The position numbers and the translations under genes were made by a program. Shown here one piece after another: positions 23,129 to 33,959 of a stretch of DNA of 64,000 nt; position 1 is the first letter of the stretch, and each line of letters begins with the position of its first letter. The notes under the pieces were generated by a model. The model did not search any database. It was not told the origin of the DNA and worked only from the letters and a program-made list of their open reading frames with translations. The DNA is from Salticus scenicus (lineage: Eukaryota > Arthropoda > Arachnida > Araneae > Salticidae). Where the stretch lies: NCBI GenBank assembly GCA_963930645.1, contig OZ005660.1, positions 245,981,082-246,045,081 on the forward strand. Reading direction: 5' to 3'.

Positions 23129-24099
23129 CTTCAGAAAGAAAGAAAGAAAAACAAAATATGTATCTTCATTTATTGCTTTCGTTCGATCTGAATATTTACT
23201 TTACTACAATAATTTGGGTAGCAGTAGCATGAATATGATTCTCAATTAAATATCTGCTTTCCTACGATCACTTTCAATGCACACGATCAGCAAACAAGCT
23301 TCTTCCAGTGTCAATTTCGGTGCATTGTTTATTTGTTCTAGAGAAGATAATAAAGAATGTTATCTGATTTTATGGAATCCGTTTCCTAAATATGCTTATT
23401 TTACATTTTTCTTTTTTTTTAATAATTAAACCACAACAAATATCTCTCTATATTTGCTGTATTTACAAGTATACATGGAGGAAAAATCATAATTTTGTTT
23501 ACATAAAAGCGAGGATTGAAGTTCATTGAAAATAAAAGTATCTAAAAAAAAAATTTAAATTGAAGAACCTTTTCAATTTCTGGAACGTAAAAGTGAGGTT
23601 ATACTGCATTTCTTTTATTTATATATTAACAATAGTCATTAAATATTTATAATACTTAAATTTTCATACAATTTCTACAAAAAGTATGTATTAGATTCTT
23701 TCAAGAAACAAAAACAAGTACGGATATTTTTTTCTTCCTTATGCAGATTTTGGATCATGCGGATACAAATACGAATCTCTGGCACATATTTAGTATATAT
23801 AGTATGTTTAAATCAGTTCTTAATTATGTCTACAAAATTATGCTTATAATTGTAAAAAAAAATTTTGAATGATATTCTCAAGTCGACCTGACTTGTTGAA
23901 AACTAAACCCGAGCTGCAAGAAAAAAAATTCAACAAACCCGACCCGATGCAGGACTCTACTGGCAGCTTTTAAACTTTTATTGTTATTTTGGTGATGGAT
24001 TAAAATAGCTATAACAATTGTGTAATTAAAGATCTTGATGAGAAATGTCCAAGCTACTTTGCTTTCAAATTTCGTCAAGGGGTTGTAAGGTTAAGACAC

Positions 24100-25405
24100 C
24101 AGGGGCGGGTCCAGACTCTCGACCGATCCAGGATCGATCCAAGTGGTCGTGGAACAATGCGTCCAGTCTCATCGACCGGTCTGGATCAAAGTCGTCCAGA
24201 GTAATGTGTTCCATCGACCGGTCGTGGATCAAATCGCCCAAGAACTTTTTCCGAGTCATTTGATCCATTTACAAATCCATTGCTCTGATTGGCCGTCGGT
24301 TATTGCTCTGGTTCCGCCATCTATCGGTCCTTACAAACACGAATATGCATATAAGCATTTTTTTTGGTAATGAACTGTATAATTCTTTTAGAATTATAAA
24401 TATATTCATGCAATGAATTGAAATATAATACAAAAATGAAAAAAAAAAAAAAAAAAAAAAAAAATCGAATATTATTTAAATTTAATAAAATAAAATTTTA
24501 AAATGCTCCCTGCTAACAGTTTTTAAATTTTCAGTTTAACAAAATATTTCAAATATGTTTTTTGTACTGCTTTGTTAATATATTTGCATTAAATTTTAGC
24601 ATTCAAACATAAAAGTAATTAACAATATTTAAAAATCAATATTTAATTTGTATTTAGATAAATAAAAAAAAAATCATAAATATATTAAACATTTAAAATA
24701 TTATTGATTGAAATCATAATTAATTGAATTTACAAACCAATCATTGATTTAAATCAAAATTTAAATTTTATATATTTTTGGCAATGTGTAATAGTTTCAT
24801 ATTTCTTACCTTAGATCATAATAATAAAACTTGAACCTACTTCTTATTTACATCAAATGTTTGAATGCTAAATATTTGCTTTAAATTTCAACATTCCAAC
24901 TTAAAAATATTTAACAAAAATTAGCTTGATAATAAATCCATAAAATATTACTTAAAATTGTTTACAATATATCGTTAAAATTCAAAAATGCATAATTGAG
25001 GGAAATAATTAAAAAAAATTTCCTGGAAAATTTTCTAAAATTAAAATTTTATTGTTATTATTATTTTTTTAATAATTTTCGAAAAAGAATTATATAATTA
25101 ATATTATTGTGTCTCATTGCATATGTACCCAACTATGCAGAATAGAAAAAAATAGATATGCATTTATCTTTTTTTATTCATAGTTAAATTACATTTTTGA
25201 TTAATGAATGAAATTTTTCTTTAACTAATTTAATTCTAATACTTTAGAGATAATTTTAAACTAAGCCTACAGATAGCAGCACTGATTTTGATCCAATAGA
25301 GGGATCGGAGTCGTCCAGCCTTTTCTTTCGACCGGTCGTGGATCAAATGTCTCAGGGCCCAGTTGGATCGGTCGAAGTGTTCCAGAGGCTGGACTCGCCC
25401 CAGTG
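24100..25405 (+). mobile_element. 1.3-kb inverted-repeat element with GACCGGTC motifs, copy 1
   Basis: The left end reads CAGGGGCGGGTCCAGACTCT, and the right end, reverse-complemented, reads CTGGGGCGAGTCCAGCCTCT. CGACCGATCCA lies just inside. Both ends contain the palindrome GACCGGTC (about 24173, 24214 and 25329) within CGTGGATCAAA contexts. The interior is strongly AT-rich. A second full-length copy, inverted, lies at 51775-53138. The CAG-type end suggests hAT, but no 8-bp duplication is visible, so the superfamily is uncertain. The overlapping short frames at its left end are repeat translations. Confidence 0.75.
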
Positions 25406-25410
25406 TTCGT

Positions 25411-25560
25411 TACCCTCACAAAAGACATGTTAAACGTTTAATAACATCTATGAATCTGAATCCACTTGCATACGATTCCTTAAAACCGGAGAATCTAAAT
25501 TCATAGATGTTATAACATGTTAATTAACAGTTATTTTAATAGTCTTTTGTGAAGGTGATA
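25411..25560. mobile_element. ~147-bp palindromic MITE
   Basis: The arms CCCTCACAAAAGAC and (right, reverse-complemented) CCTTCACAAAAGAC are followed by a shared AACATCTATGAATCT/AACATCTATGAATTT segment, forming a long hairpin. TA stands at both edges. It sits a few bases beyond the right end of the 1.3-kb element. Confidence 0.65.
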
Positions 25561-26204
25561 AACCCAGTGGCAGAAAGTTTTGTAGCTAGTGACAGGCTTT
25601 TAAAATTTCATAATCTGTCTGCAAAATTTGCGTGTAATCAGGGGTGAAAATGGCTTACACTACCAGAGAGCGTCTAAGACGTCATACATTGGTAATGCAT
25701 GGTCGTGGGCGAAAAATGCCCGTAAATTGCAGACAATTTTTTATGACTGTGGACAAAGACTGTCCGAAAGTTGCAGGCAATTTTTTTTTTATTAGTGCAG
25801 ACAAAAACTGTCTACAAGCTGTTTTTCTGTGTCCGCGACTATGTCGCCGTGTTTCTGCCACTAGGGTGATGAACACTGATGTCTTTACTTTATCAGAACA
25901 AAAACCCTTAACGGGTTAAAAGTTTGTGGCGCAGCATTTTATTTCGATATGAATTGGAAATATGGGTCTTAAAAGTAATGATATCAAATTTGAGTGACGT
26001 TTTGCTATTAATTGAAATATATTACGTAGATTTTCTTATTTCATCATTTTTTTTTTCTTCTATTTACATCACAGTGTATACATAATATTTTCAGCTTCAG
26101 GACGAAAAAAATATATAGAATTTACTTCCTGATACTTTTTCATCTGCACCTCGTGAATTCAAAATATGAGTTTTAAAAGAAATGATATAATTTCTGTGAC
26201 GCCT
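25561..26204. other. Stretch with repeated GCAGACAATTTTT-like words, no gene
   Basis: GCAGACAATTTTTTATG, GCAGGCAATTTTTTTT and GCAGACAAAAACTGTC recur between 25729 and 25820 together with ACTGTC words. This suggests a small unrecognised repeat. The overlapping plus and minus frames here are by-products. The rest is AT-rich with nothing to call. Confidence 0.35.
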
Positions 26205-26961
26205 CAGTGTTACTTTAAAATATTTATTTTTAGATTTCATTACAATTACTTTTGTTTTGTTGAATAATGTGACTTTGAAATAATGCTTTTAATTTTCAAA
26301 TATACTGTCAAATAATCACACTTCTACTGAATTTATATTATAAATTGAAATTATCTAGCTCAATAAATTGATTTGTCTATTGCGTCAAGCTATCCAAAAC
26401 TGTAAATGCCCACCAGCGGCCGAGCGGTTCTGCGCTCAAAGCTGGTAGACGTGAGGTGCCGGGTTCGATCCCCGGTCGCGCTCGTCGACCTAGCCGTTCG
26501 GAGTTTTCCGTGGTTTCCTCCGAAACTTGCGTAAATACGGGCTAGGACCCCTTAGAAAGACCTCCACGGAAGGCCTTCCCCCTCAGGCCTAGGACCCCAG
26601 TGTTGTCAATCGGCCTTAATCCCTAACACCACACCACACCACACCAAAACTGTAAATAAAAATTATGTAAATATTTTCTTTGCATCACACAATCTCTTTG
26701 CACACATTTTCACTTAGTACTATGATACAAAGTAACATTTACAAAATTTTTACTTACAGTTTTGGATAGCGTGACGCAATAAACAAATCAATTTATTGAA
26801 CTAGATAATTTCAATTTATAATATAAATTCAGTAAAAGTGTGATTATTTGACAGTATATTTGAAAATTAAAAGCATTATTTCAATGTGTAAATATACTTT
26901 ATTCAACAAAACAAAAGTAATTGTAATGAAATCTAAAAATAAATCTTTTAAAGTAACACTG
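26205..26961. mobile_element. Foldback element with ~200-bp arms, split by a SINE
   Basis: The left arm (26205 to about 26401) and the right arm (about 26755-26961) are nearly perfect inverted copies. Both ends start CAGTGTTACTTTAAAA, run through AAATCTAAAAATAAAT-type and CAAAACAAAAGTAATTG-type blocks, and close near TTTTGGATAGC. The loop holds the SINE at 26408-26643. High arm identity shows either a young element or ongoing correction between the arms. No target duplication was assigned. Confidence 0.8.
26408..26643 (+). repeat. tRNA-derived SINE with 14-bp target duplication
   Basis: The head carries an A-box (GCGGCCGAGCGGTTC) and a B-box (GGGTTCGATCCC) with a long variable arm, so the source was a class II (Ser/Leu-like) tRNA. 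The body ends in an ACCAC-type simple tail. CCAAAACTGTAAAT flanks both sides (26394-26407 and 26644-26657), partly shared with the tail. The RNA polymerase III boxes are in good order, so this copy is fairly young. It is inserted in the loop of the foldback element. Confidence 0.9.
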
Positions 26962-26984
26962 AAAGTAAGAGTATCCAGTATTGT

Positions 26985-27092
26985 AGAAAAGCACCATAGA
27001 ATTGGTGTTTAAAAGTAATAAGTATAAAACTTTGAATAAACATAAAAAGCAGGAACTTACAATTATTCCAGGTCGAAAGATAACACAACCAC

Positions 27093-27123
<31 letters not shown>

Positions 27124-27350
27124 CAGTCTGATTGCTAATTTTTATTATAAACAGCATAACACTCAATGACTCAACAAATATTTACTTAACAAAACAGTAC
27201 TGGGCGCTCATCTTTTAATAGGAATTATTGCTGATGCTTCAATAATTTTGCTGCAGATTGTACGCCAAAGCATTGGTCATGTTTTTTCGACCTAAAACAG
27301 TTGTTGAAAGTTCATTTTAAGGTGTTGATTCAATGTTTTGTATTTATTGA
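26985..27350 (+). repeat. Diverged copy of the 3528 foldback family
   Basis: AGCACCATAGAATTGGTGTTT and AAGTATAAAACTTTGAATAAAC match 3510-3555. The right half (TTTTTTCGACC, CAGTTGTTG, GGTGTT..., TTTTGTATTTATTGA) matches its right arm in order. The loop is filled with a TA microsatellite (27100-27114) and T-run. Confidence 0.55.
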
Positions 27351-28990
27351 GTATTGAGTGTTTTAATTATTTTATCCTATTATTTTTTATGTATGCAAAG
27401 TGTACATATCATGTGCATATTGGTGATTACAGCATTATATCGTGTGACTAAGTTTTATTCTTTTTCTTTTATTTGTGATTGGTTATTTTTAAATAAAATT
27501 TTTATTAAAAAAAATTGTACTTTATCAAGACACACTTCAGACTTACTCGTTGAAATACAAGATGTTGTGAGAAGCATTGTAAAAATTTTTTAACTGTATA
27601 TTAAATTAGTATTTTGTATTGTAAAGTGTTTAAGCAGAAAAATGAGAAATCACATTTCTTGATTCATGTTAAAATTTATACATCTTTTTTCCTTTTTTGT
27701 ATTTTCTACTAGCATGACTTCATAGTACATTTTAAATTTTATAAATGCTACTATTTATTTTTTTAGAATTTAAACAGGGTTCCCATGGGTCAGAAAGAAT
27801 TTGAAGCTAGTGAAAAAAGTCAGGGATATAATTCTGGAAAATGATTTTTGAACCTGCAATTTAAAATGCCTTAACTTTTATGTTGGAAGCCACTTTTTTT
27901 CTTGTCATAAACCAAATTTTGTAACCTGGAATTTTATTTAAAAAAAAAAATTGACCTGGGAAATCTAAAAAGATTAGGGAATTTTATTTTTGAAATCGAA
28001 TGAGAATCCTGTTTGAAGAAGCAATTTTTTTTTAAATGGATGATCAAGTTTGCATTATAAGATATAATTATACTCTAGTTTAATTTGCAAAATTTTATGA
28101 TATGAATATGGTAGAAACAAGGTATGAAAACATAAAGCATAAATCACCAATTTCTTTGAGATTAATTTTAGATTTCTTCATTTCATAACATAGCTGTTGT
28201 GAAATATTGTTCCAAAGTAATTCGCCTCCCTCCCATCACTACACACAGTTCTTAAATGATGATTTACATTATTATTAATGACATCATTATTCATATTTTG
28301 TAACAATTTTTGGCATTTCATACAATAAATGCTATAAATTATTTAGTATTTCATTTTACTGGAAACTATTATCTTTAAAACGGTTGTATTATATAAAACT
28401 AAATTAGCATACATGGGCGATTGTGACTCAAAAGGTAAAATACCTGAAAATTACTACCTTAAAAAAAAAAAAACAGAATATCAAATGACACTCAAATTAT
28501 TAAACCTCATCAAACATTTTACTATTCATTCACAAATCACTTGGATGGCAAATGAATAACCAATAAAAACAAAAGAAAACTTAATAGGAAATATCAAAAT
28601 ACACATGGATTAGATTAAAAACCTTGAACATAAACACATCTGCGATACACAACATGAACCTGTGAAATCTAAAAACAGCTATGAAGTCATGCTAGTACAT
28701 TTGAAATTAACAAGTTTAATTTAATGTAAAATACAGAAAAGAAACCTGTATAAATACCAACATAAACCGGAAAATGTAACTTAACCATTCAAACACTTTA
28801 CAAACTCTCTGAAAATAATACGATTTTAAAAAATAAGAGACGATATAATAACAGCTTCCCACGCTTTTGTTTCTTGTTAAGTTGAATGTGAATGAAATGT
28901 CTTCTGAATTATCCATTTCTTTTATTGAAAAGCAATTTATTTTTTTTAAGCTGTTTGAAAGTAAAAAAAAAAAAAAAAATCCATTGTCAT
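27351..28990. other. Interior of the 11.5-kb element, no gene seen
   Basis: AT-rich, with poly-A runs near 28460 and 28965. The frames at 27354-27593 and 28716-29009 are hydrophobic, low-complexity translations without recognisable domains or splice context. Confidence 0.4.
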
Positions 28991-29181
28991 TCAATGTATT
29001 ATAACACACAAAATGTTGACGAAGTCTAAAATTATATCTGCATACTCCGCCATGTTTGCTATTGAGTGGGTAAACCCAAAAGCGTTCACGGAAATGATTA
29101 CCCGGGTTAAAGTTATGACGTCATTTTCTGGGGATGTGCGTACCCATGCCCAAGCCCGGGCTGTGTATCGTGAACTCAACC

Positions 29182-29590
29182 TAAATGTCTATAACCTTTC
29201 TGAGAGAATTCTTTACAACAAATTCCCACATATATAGCTTTTTTTCGTGTGAACACAGAAACGTGTATTTAAAGCACTCTTATCAGAAAAATTTTTTGAA
29301 AATATTTCAGTAATACACGCCTTTGTGTGAATGCGTAAATGTATATTAGATAATCTATCCGAGAGAATCCTTTAGAACATATTTTACATGCATATGTCTT
29401 TTCGCCTTTGCATGTGCATGAATGCTTATTTTTTGCACTCTTGTGTTCTACATAGATATCTCTTTCTAGAAAAACATTTAGAACACATTTCACACACATA
29501 CGTGTTTCGTCCTACGTGAGAAAATGCATGAATACTATGAAGTACTAATTTTGAGGATAATTATGAATATAATTGGGTTTTCATGTCTAT
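29182..29590 (-). pseudogene. C2H2 zinc-finger pseudogene, separated 5' part
   Basis: On the minus strand, 29520 down to 29182 reads as decayed fingers: a CEMCSKCFSRK-like knuckle, then CKICSKGFS, with frameshifts and stops between. It joins exactly to the block ending at 17704 once the 11.5-kb element and one TAA are removed. The sequence from about 29590 to 29350 also aligns with the start of the second zinc-finger pseudogene (44395-44660), including the non-finger lead (AATTATATTCA, TAGTAC, TCTCAC-TAGGACGAAA). The two loci are therefore paralogues with a common 5' structure. Confidence 0.8.
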
Positions 29591-30284
29591 GACTGTCAAA
29601 ATGAATATCTATATTAACAAAAATTTTTGTGTTAGGCCTTATTACAGAGGGTTGGCAAAAATTTCTATATATTGTATGAATACAATGAGGGAAAACAACT
29701 TTCTTTGTTAATTAATTTTTATCTTTTAACTGAAACATGTTCACGTAATAACGGAAATTTTTCGTGAAATTAACTTGCACCTTTCACAAAATTGAAATTA
29801 TATCTGTCATTCTTCATATACCTAAAACTGGAGAGTTTTCCTGTGTAGAAGATCTTCTTTAAAATTTACATTACTTTATTGATTTTTAAGTATTTCTCTT
29901 TAACTAACAGTAGTTAAAAACACATTTTATTAAAAATATTAATAAGGCTACAAATGGATAAATTTAAAGTTATGACCATGATTACAGGATATTTCTACCA
30001 AGACACATAGGAACCTTATCAAATCATTTTTTGAAAAAATAATGAAAAAGGTAAACAGAATAGCTATTTTACTGCAGAATTGAAGGAGAAAAACCACAGT
30101 GTAATTACATGTAACATATTAATATTTAATACAAATTAAAAAAAATATATTTTTAGTCAAAAATAACACCCGCTTGACTATTACTATTTCCAGCCTTTGG
30201 ATCACTTTGAGGGATACAATTGATTCCTTAAGCCACCCCTCGATCCATTGACCGGTCGAAAATATGGCTGGAATGAAGTTTATC
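29591..30284. other. AT-rich stretch; one GACCGGTC relic
   Basis: Nothing coding is seen. At 30229-30252 the words CGATCCATTGACCGGTCGAA resemble the ends of the 1.3-kb element at 24100 and 51775, perhaps a solo remnant. Confidence 0.4.
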
Positions 30285-30726
30285 GAGTCTTAAGTTTATC
30301 CAGGTGAGGTAATGATCACGTGATGGTGGTATTTACCTCTAACCTCGTGGATTGTTTCTTCTTGAACTAAGCAGTGAGCGCCATTATTTTTATTAATTTT
30401 TTTCATTCTTTTTTGTTTATAGTTCTCCCTTTTTTCTCAGCAGTAAATTTTTAAGATTACGGTTTATTCTATCCTTGATCGGCCGTTATCTATAGACTAT
30501 AGATGATTTTTCCCATGAAAATATCAAAGAAAACATTCTCATTCACAGAATGAAGGACACGGAAGTTCTGCTGCTTACAAGAAAGTATTAATGGGTGTAA
30601 GCTTTTCAATGCAGGATTCGTAGTAAAGTTTACATTTCAAGAAGTCCAGAATGGGAGAAATACTGCTACCATTGTATCAGCAGATGTCAAAGCTGAATAT
30701 AAAAAAACAGAAATACAACTTAAGAG
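30285..30726 (+). pseudogene. Duplicated gene-like fragment, copy 1
   Basis: This segment is about 90% the same as 40030-40660. It starts GTTTATCCAGGTGAGGTAA, and a possible start ATGAAAATATCAAAG lies at 30514. A frame near 30590-30710 reads KFTFQEVQNGRNTATIVSAD and then AEYKK, where one extra A breaks it relative to copy 2. Strings such as EYKK...Y.L..T recall the N-terminal strands of mitochondrial porin (VDAC), but this match is by eye, weak and tentative. Frame breaks make it a pseudogene or captured fragment. Confidence 0.5.
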
Positions 30727-30934
30727 CCATTTTTTTTAAAGCTGGACGAAGTCTATGGAGGTGTGATAATTGACATTTTTAATTTTCCCGAAACATTCAG
30801 GATATGTTAGTAGTACTGTGATAATAAAAAGTGAAATTTATTTTTTTCTGAATTTTATTTGTTTGACCTACAGAGGGAGTTTGAGGCCGTATATAAATGG
30901 TGCCATTTTAATATCAATTTACTCCTAAAGCCAT

Positions 30935-31290
30935 GAGTGACCCATGTAATTTTTTTAAATACGGATACTACTTGATACTAAGTACATTTTAGCGTAAACA
31001 GTTTGGTGGGTCACTCAAGGCTTTAAAGGCCAAGGTCCTTCGAAAATGTAGTTTTCGTTGATTTTTTCCATGTTTTCAGTCTGAATATCTGCTAAGGCCA
31101 TGAGTGCCCCATAGAAATAATTATGGGGTTAAATAAATACCTTAATATAGAACATAAAAATATTTAAAATAGCATGGGTTACTCTTGGCTTTAGTAGTTA
31201 AACGGTCTCAAAGTTGAAAATTTTCCAAAAAAGGTCAAAGTTGATGGTAAATTACTCTATAAGCCATGAGCCAATAACTATGAGACACAG
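30935..31290. repeat. Tandem array of inverted 'GCCATGAGTG' units
   Basis: AAGCCATGAGTGACCCATG (30940) is answered by TGGGTCACTCAAGGCTTT (about 31007-31025), then GGCCATGAGTGCCCCAT (31096) by GGGTTACTCTTGGCTTT (about 31177-31193), then AAGCCATGAGCC (31262). Each unit of about 160 bp is thus itself an inverted repeat able to form a hairpin, and the unit is repeated in tandem about 2.5 times. Confidence 0.65.
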
Positions 31291-31601
31291 TTTTAATTAT
31301 ACCCTAGATGGTCTAGTTGTAGACCCAGATGACAAACCTATGGGGCTTGCAACATTTATTTAGATACAGTCTATTTTATATCGCCAATGTGTACCTCTTC
31401 TATGTAGTACAAAAGGCTTGAAATCCAATTTTACAATATATTAATGCTTGTTTAAACTTCCCATTTAGCATTACAGAGGCCAGCATGAAAATAATTAAAA
31501 AATTTAAAAATCACGTAGGGGAGAAATACGGAATTATTTAAAACATGGAGATAAAAAATGCAATTTTTAACGTACACAAACATCAAACCGTCTCAGTTGT
31601 T

Positions 31602-31770
31602 TTTATTAAAAACAAATACTATTTTATTTACGAGACAAAACTTTATTTAAAATACATTTAAAAACAAAAATGTATTTTAATATATGCATTTAATATTTAA
31701 ATGTATTTTTTTTAATGTATTTTAACTAAAGTTTTGTTTCGTAAATAAAGTAGTTTTTGTTTTTATTACA
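31602..31770. mobile_element. ~170-bp foldback MITE
   Basis: The left arm (TTTATTAAAAACAAATACTA, then TTTATTTACGAGACAAAACT) is the inverse of the right arm (AGTTTTGTTTCGTAAATAAA, then TAGTTTTTGTTTTTATT). The arms meet at an ATGCATTTAATATTTAAATG centre. No target duplication was recognised. Confidence 0.65.
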
Positions 31771-32846
31771 ATTTGTAAGTTCTTATTTACTGTAATAAAG
31801 GGAAGTACTGATACACAAAACGTACTTTACAATGTAGAAAAAAAAAATTATGTAAACATCTGACTATTTTATGGGGATAAAACTGTTTTAGAGTACTGTT
31901 TCTTTCCTGTGAGTAAAATTTCAAATTTTTTAAATGATGTCGCATTTTATGTAACAAAAATTAGTGAATGTTCCTGATTGATTTTGCGTTTATAGTGTAT
32001 AGTTGCAGCTTGCTAATCATATGATTTGAAACGCCCACGAGCATAAGTACTGGAAGCATAACATTTCATAAAGTGAAAATTGTGGGTAGGGGCTAGCTGA
32101 AAGAAATACAAGGGGGTTACTTGAAACACCTGTTTCAATTAGCCCCGTGCACAAAAGAAATGCAAAAGCACAATAAAATTAATAGTAATAATAATAATAA
32201 AATAGCTTACACTGCAGTGGCTGTATCTTTATTTATGGTTTAAAATAATGTTTTCCGACTTGGTTTTTTAAATTTTTACAAGAGATAAGTGCATTAGAAT
32301 TAGAGGAAAGCTGCTAAACAGAATTTTCAGAACAAGTAGATACTGGAAATTTAGTGATGGTCTGTGGTCTCATGTTCTGGGTCTTTCTGCAAGGTAGGTG
32401 TTCTATAAGGGAAAAATCTTGCACATGTTTGATAGTACAGGTAAAGTGCCTGTAAAGCTGGCAAAGATCAAATTTCTAAAGGGACAAATCCTACCTAAAA
32501 ATGTTTGTTTTGCCTGGCCCATACAAGTTGACATTCGAGATATCAGTTTGGACAATATTTTACAAATCTTATAACGTCCATTGAATAATAGAGAATTTCT
32601 TTACTTTATTTGTGAACTTGAAATTTCCCTCTCTTTTTTGTATTAAATTACTGTAACAACTTTCATAAGATTTCTGCAACGCCTATTATTATAAACTAAT
32701 TTATCAACCTGCTTATAGTTATTTTTAAAAATAAATGTTTATTAAGTGCGAAATTCTACTGTAATTATTTACTAAATCTGACACTATATTACCTTTATTT
32801 TAAAAATGGTCCATTTAATTATGGTCATTATAATGTAAAAGCAACT

Positions 32847-33882
32847 TGTTGCCGCTCACCTTAGTTTGGCTATATGCGCAACCTTGGCGCGCATCTCTTG
32901 TTCACTTGCATTCCCGCCACGGAGTAAAAAGACAGGAGAAGAAGGTAACGCTGAAATTTTGTGATGTTGTTTTCTAATGTTTACAGATGGCGCCAGCGTG
33001 CAATCCTTCCTTCTCTCCAGCTTCCGCAATGTTATTCAATGGGGAAATGTCTCGTTTTAATTATTTTTTTAAAAATAATATCAAGCTGAAAAAATTTCGA
33101 TTGAAAGCAAATTTCATTAAATAGAGTATTCTAACCAACATATTTTTTTTAAGAGCCATTTTATACTAATTTTACTTTGAAAGAAAGCTTTTAAAAAATG
33201 ACGATTCTTATGAACCGAAGCTAGCTAAAACAGACAATTGGGAGGAAGGAGAATGGATAAAATTTTGTAAAGAAAAAAATTAAACTTACTTTAGGTGCAG
33301 AAAACACGAACTCGGACTTTATTTTTCTCCTAGGGCTTTTTTCTCTTTTTCTTATCACTATCATAGCCTGTTTTACAACTAGGAACGAAGCATTTATTTG
33401 AAACATCTGAATTATGCAGTTTTAAGAACTTACAAAGAAATTAAATTGCTTAAAATAAAAAAATTTAAATGTACTCCAGCAAAATTCTATTGAAAACAAC
33501 AGTATATCCGCGCCAAGGTAGGGAGGAATGACAAGTGGCGCCCTCAATATTTACCAAAAATTTAGATCACAGTTTCGTAGTTTTCTTCCATTGGACCTTC
33601 AACTCCTATTAATATTACTCCGTGATTCCCGCTTTAGCGGAGTAGTTGTATTGTTTTTCGTTATAAGAGTAACATATCTCTTGTTTATCTTGTTCGGTGA
33701 TATGGTTCACCTTTTTTATAGTTTGCGTTGACTATGGTGTCAACATATTTGAATACGTTAATAATACGTCATCTATAAATTGTATATATGTAAATAATAC
33801 TTTAATTAAATGTTTGTGAAGTAATAACTTCAGAATAGTAATTATTAAATTGATACAGTCCACTCATAAAGTATCGTCAACA
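32847..33882 (+). repeat. 5' LTR of BEL/Pao element, interrupted by a MITE
   Basis: It starts TGTTGCCGCTCACC and ends CA. It matches the 3' LTR (39432-39752) except for a 715-bp block (MITE plus one copy of its 8-bp duplication). Without that block it is 321 bp, the same length as the 3' LTR, and differs by three substitutions. Possible promoter and polyadenylation words lie in its right half but are not strong enough to call. Confidence 0.9.
32918..33624. mobile_element. 707-bp hAT-like MITE inside the 5' LTR
   Basis: The ends are CACGGAGTAAAAAGACAGGA and (right, reverse-complemented) CACGGAGTAATATTAATAGG. Ten bases match exactly, then a looser match. ATTCCCGC is duplicated exactly on both sides (32910-32917 and 33625-33632), an 8-bp duplication as made by hAT, P and Merlin elements. 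The 3' LTR preserves the empty site, so both ends are proven from within this window. Subterminal GGCGCC words are also inverted. No transposase is present. Confidence 0.93.
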
Positions 33883-33884
33883 TT

Positions 33885-33901
33885 TGGTCTAGTAGACCCG
33901 G
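33885..33901 (+). promoter_or_regulatory. Probable retrotransposon primer-binding site
   Basis: TGGTCTAGTAGACCCGG lies two bases after the 5' LTR and begins with the TGG expected to pair with a tRNA 3' CCA end. Which tRNA would prime cannot be told by eye. Confidence 0.55.
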
Positions 33902-33959
33902 AGGAAGATCAATCGTAATATAATGAAATAGTGGTGGTGCTCATTGATGAAAATTAATT

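Larger units (their letters stand above)
17705..29181. mobile_element. 11.5-kb PIF/Harbinger-like insertion with TAA duplication
   Basis: The left end begins GGTTGAGTTCACGATACACA, and the right end, reverse-complemented, begins with the same 20 bases. The identity runs about 23 bp, followed by related GGGCTTGCCCATG/GGGCTTGGGCATG sequence. TAA flanks both sides (17702-17704 and 29182-29184). Removing the element and one TAA restores the usual zinc-finger linker text (CATTTACGCATTCAC on the minus strand), which confirms both ends. The 3-bp TAA duplication and GG-start ends fit PIF/Harbinger. No transposase or Myb-like protein is recognisable inside. Much of the length is later insertions (SINEs, hAT MITEs, foldbacks). 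Confidence 0.85.

Noticed and set aside
22430..23965. A hAT element bounded by CCCGAC/CGGGTCGGGTT-rich ends
   Set aside because: Both ends have GGGTCGGG-like words in inverted orientation, but the terminal bases do not align and no target duplication is visible. It includes other repeats. Too weak to list.
24045..24370. Three overlapping frames on both strands
   Set aside because: They are translations of the GC-rich end of the 1.3-kb repeat; the same text lies in the inverted copy at 52900-53138. No domain or codon pattern supports a protein.
26408..26480. tRNA gene (Ser/Leu-like) with good A and B boxes
   Set aside because: A conserved non-tRNA body, simple tail and target duplication follow, and a second copy exists. 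It is a SINE head. The same reasoning applies to 49380-49469 and 61770-61842.
33528..33731. 67-residue frame before gag
   Set aside because: It straddles the MITE/LTR junction and has no start context or domain.
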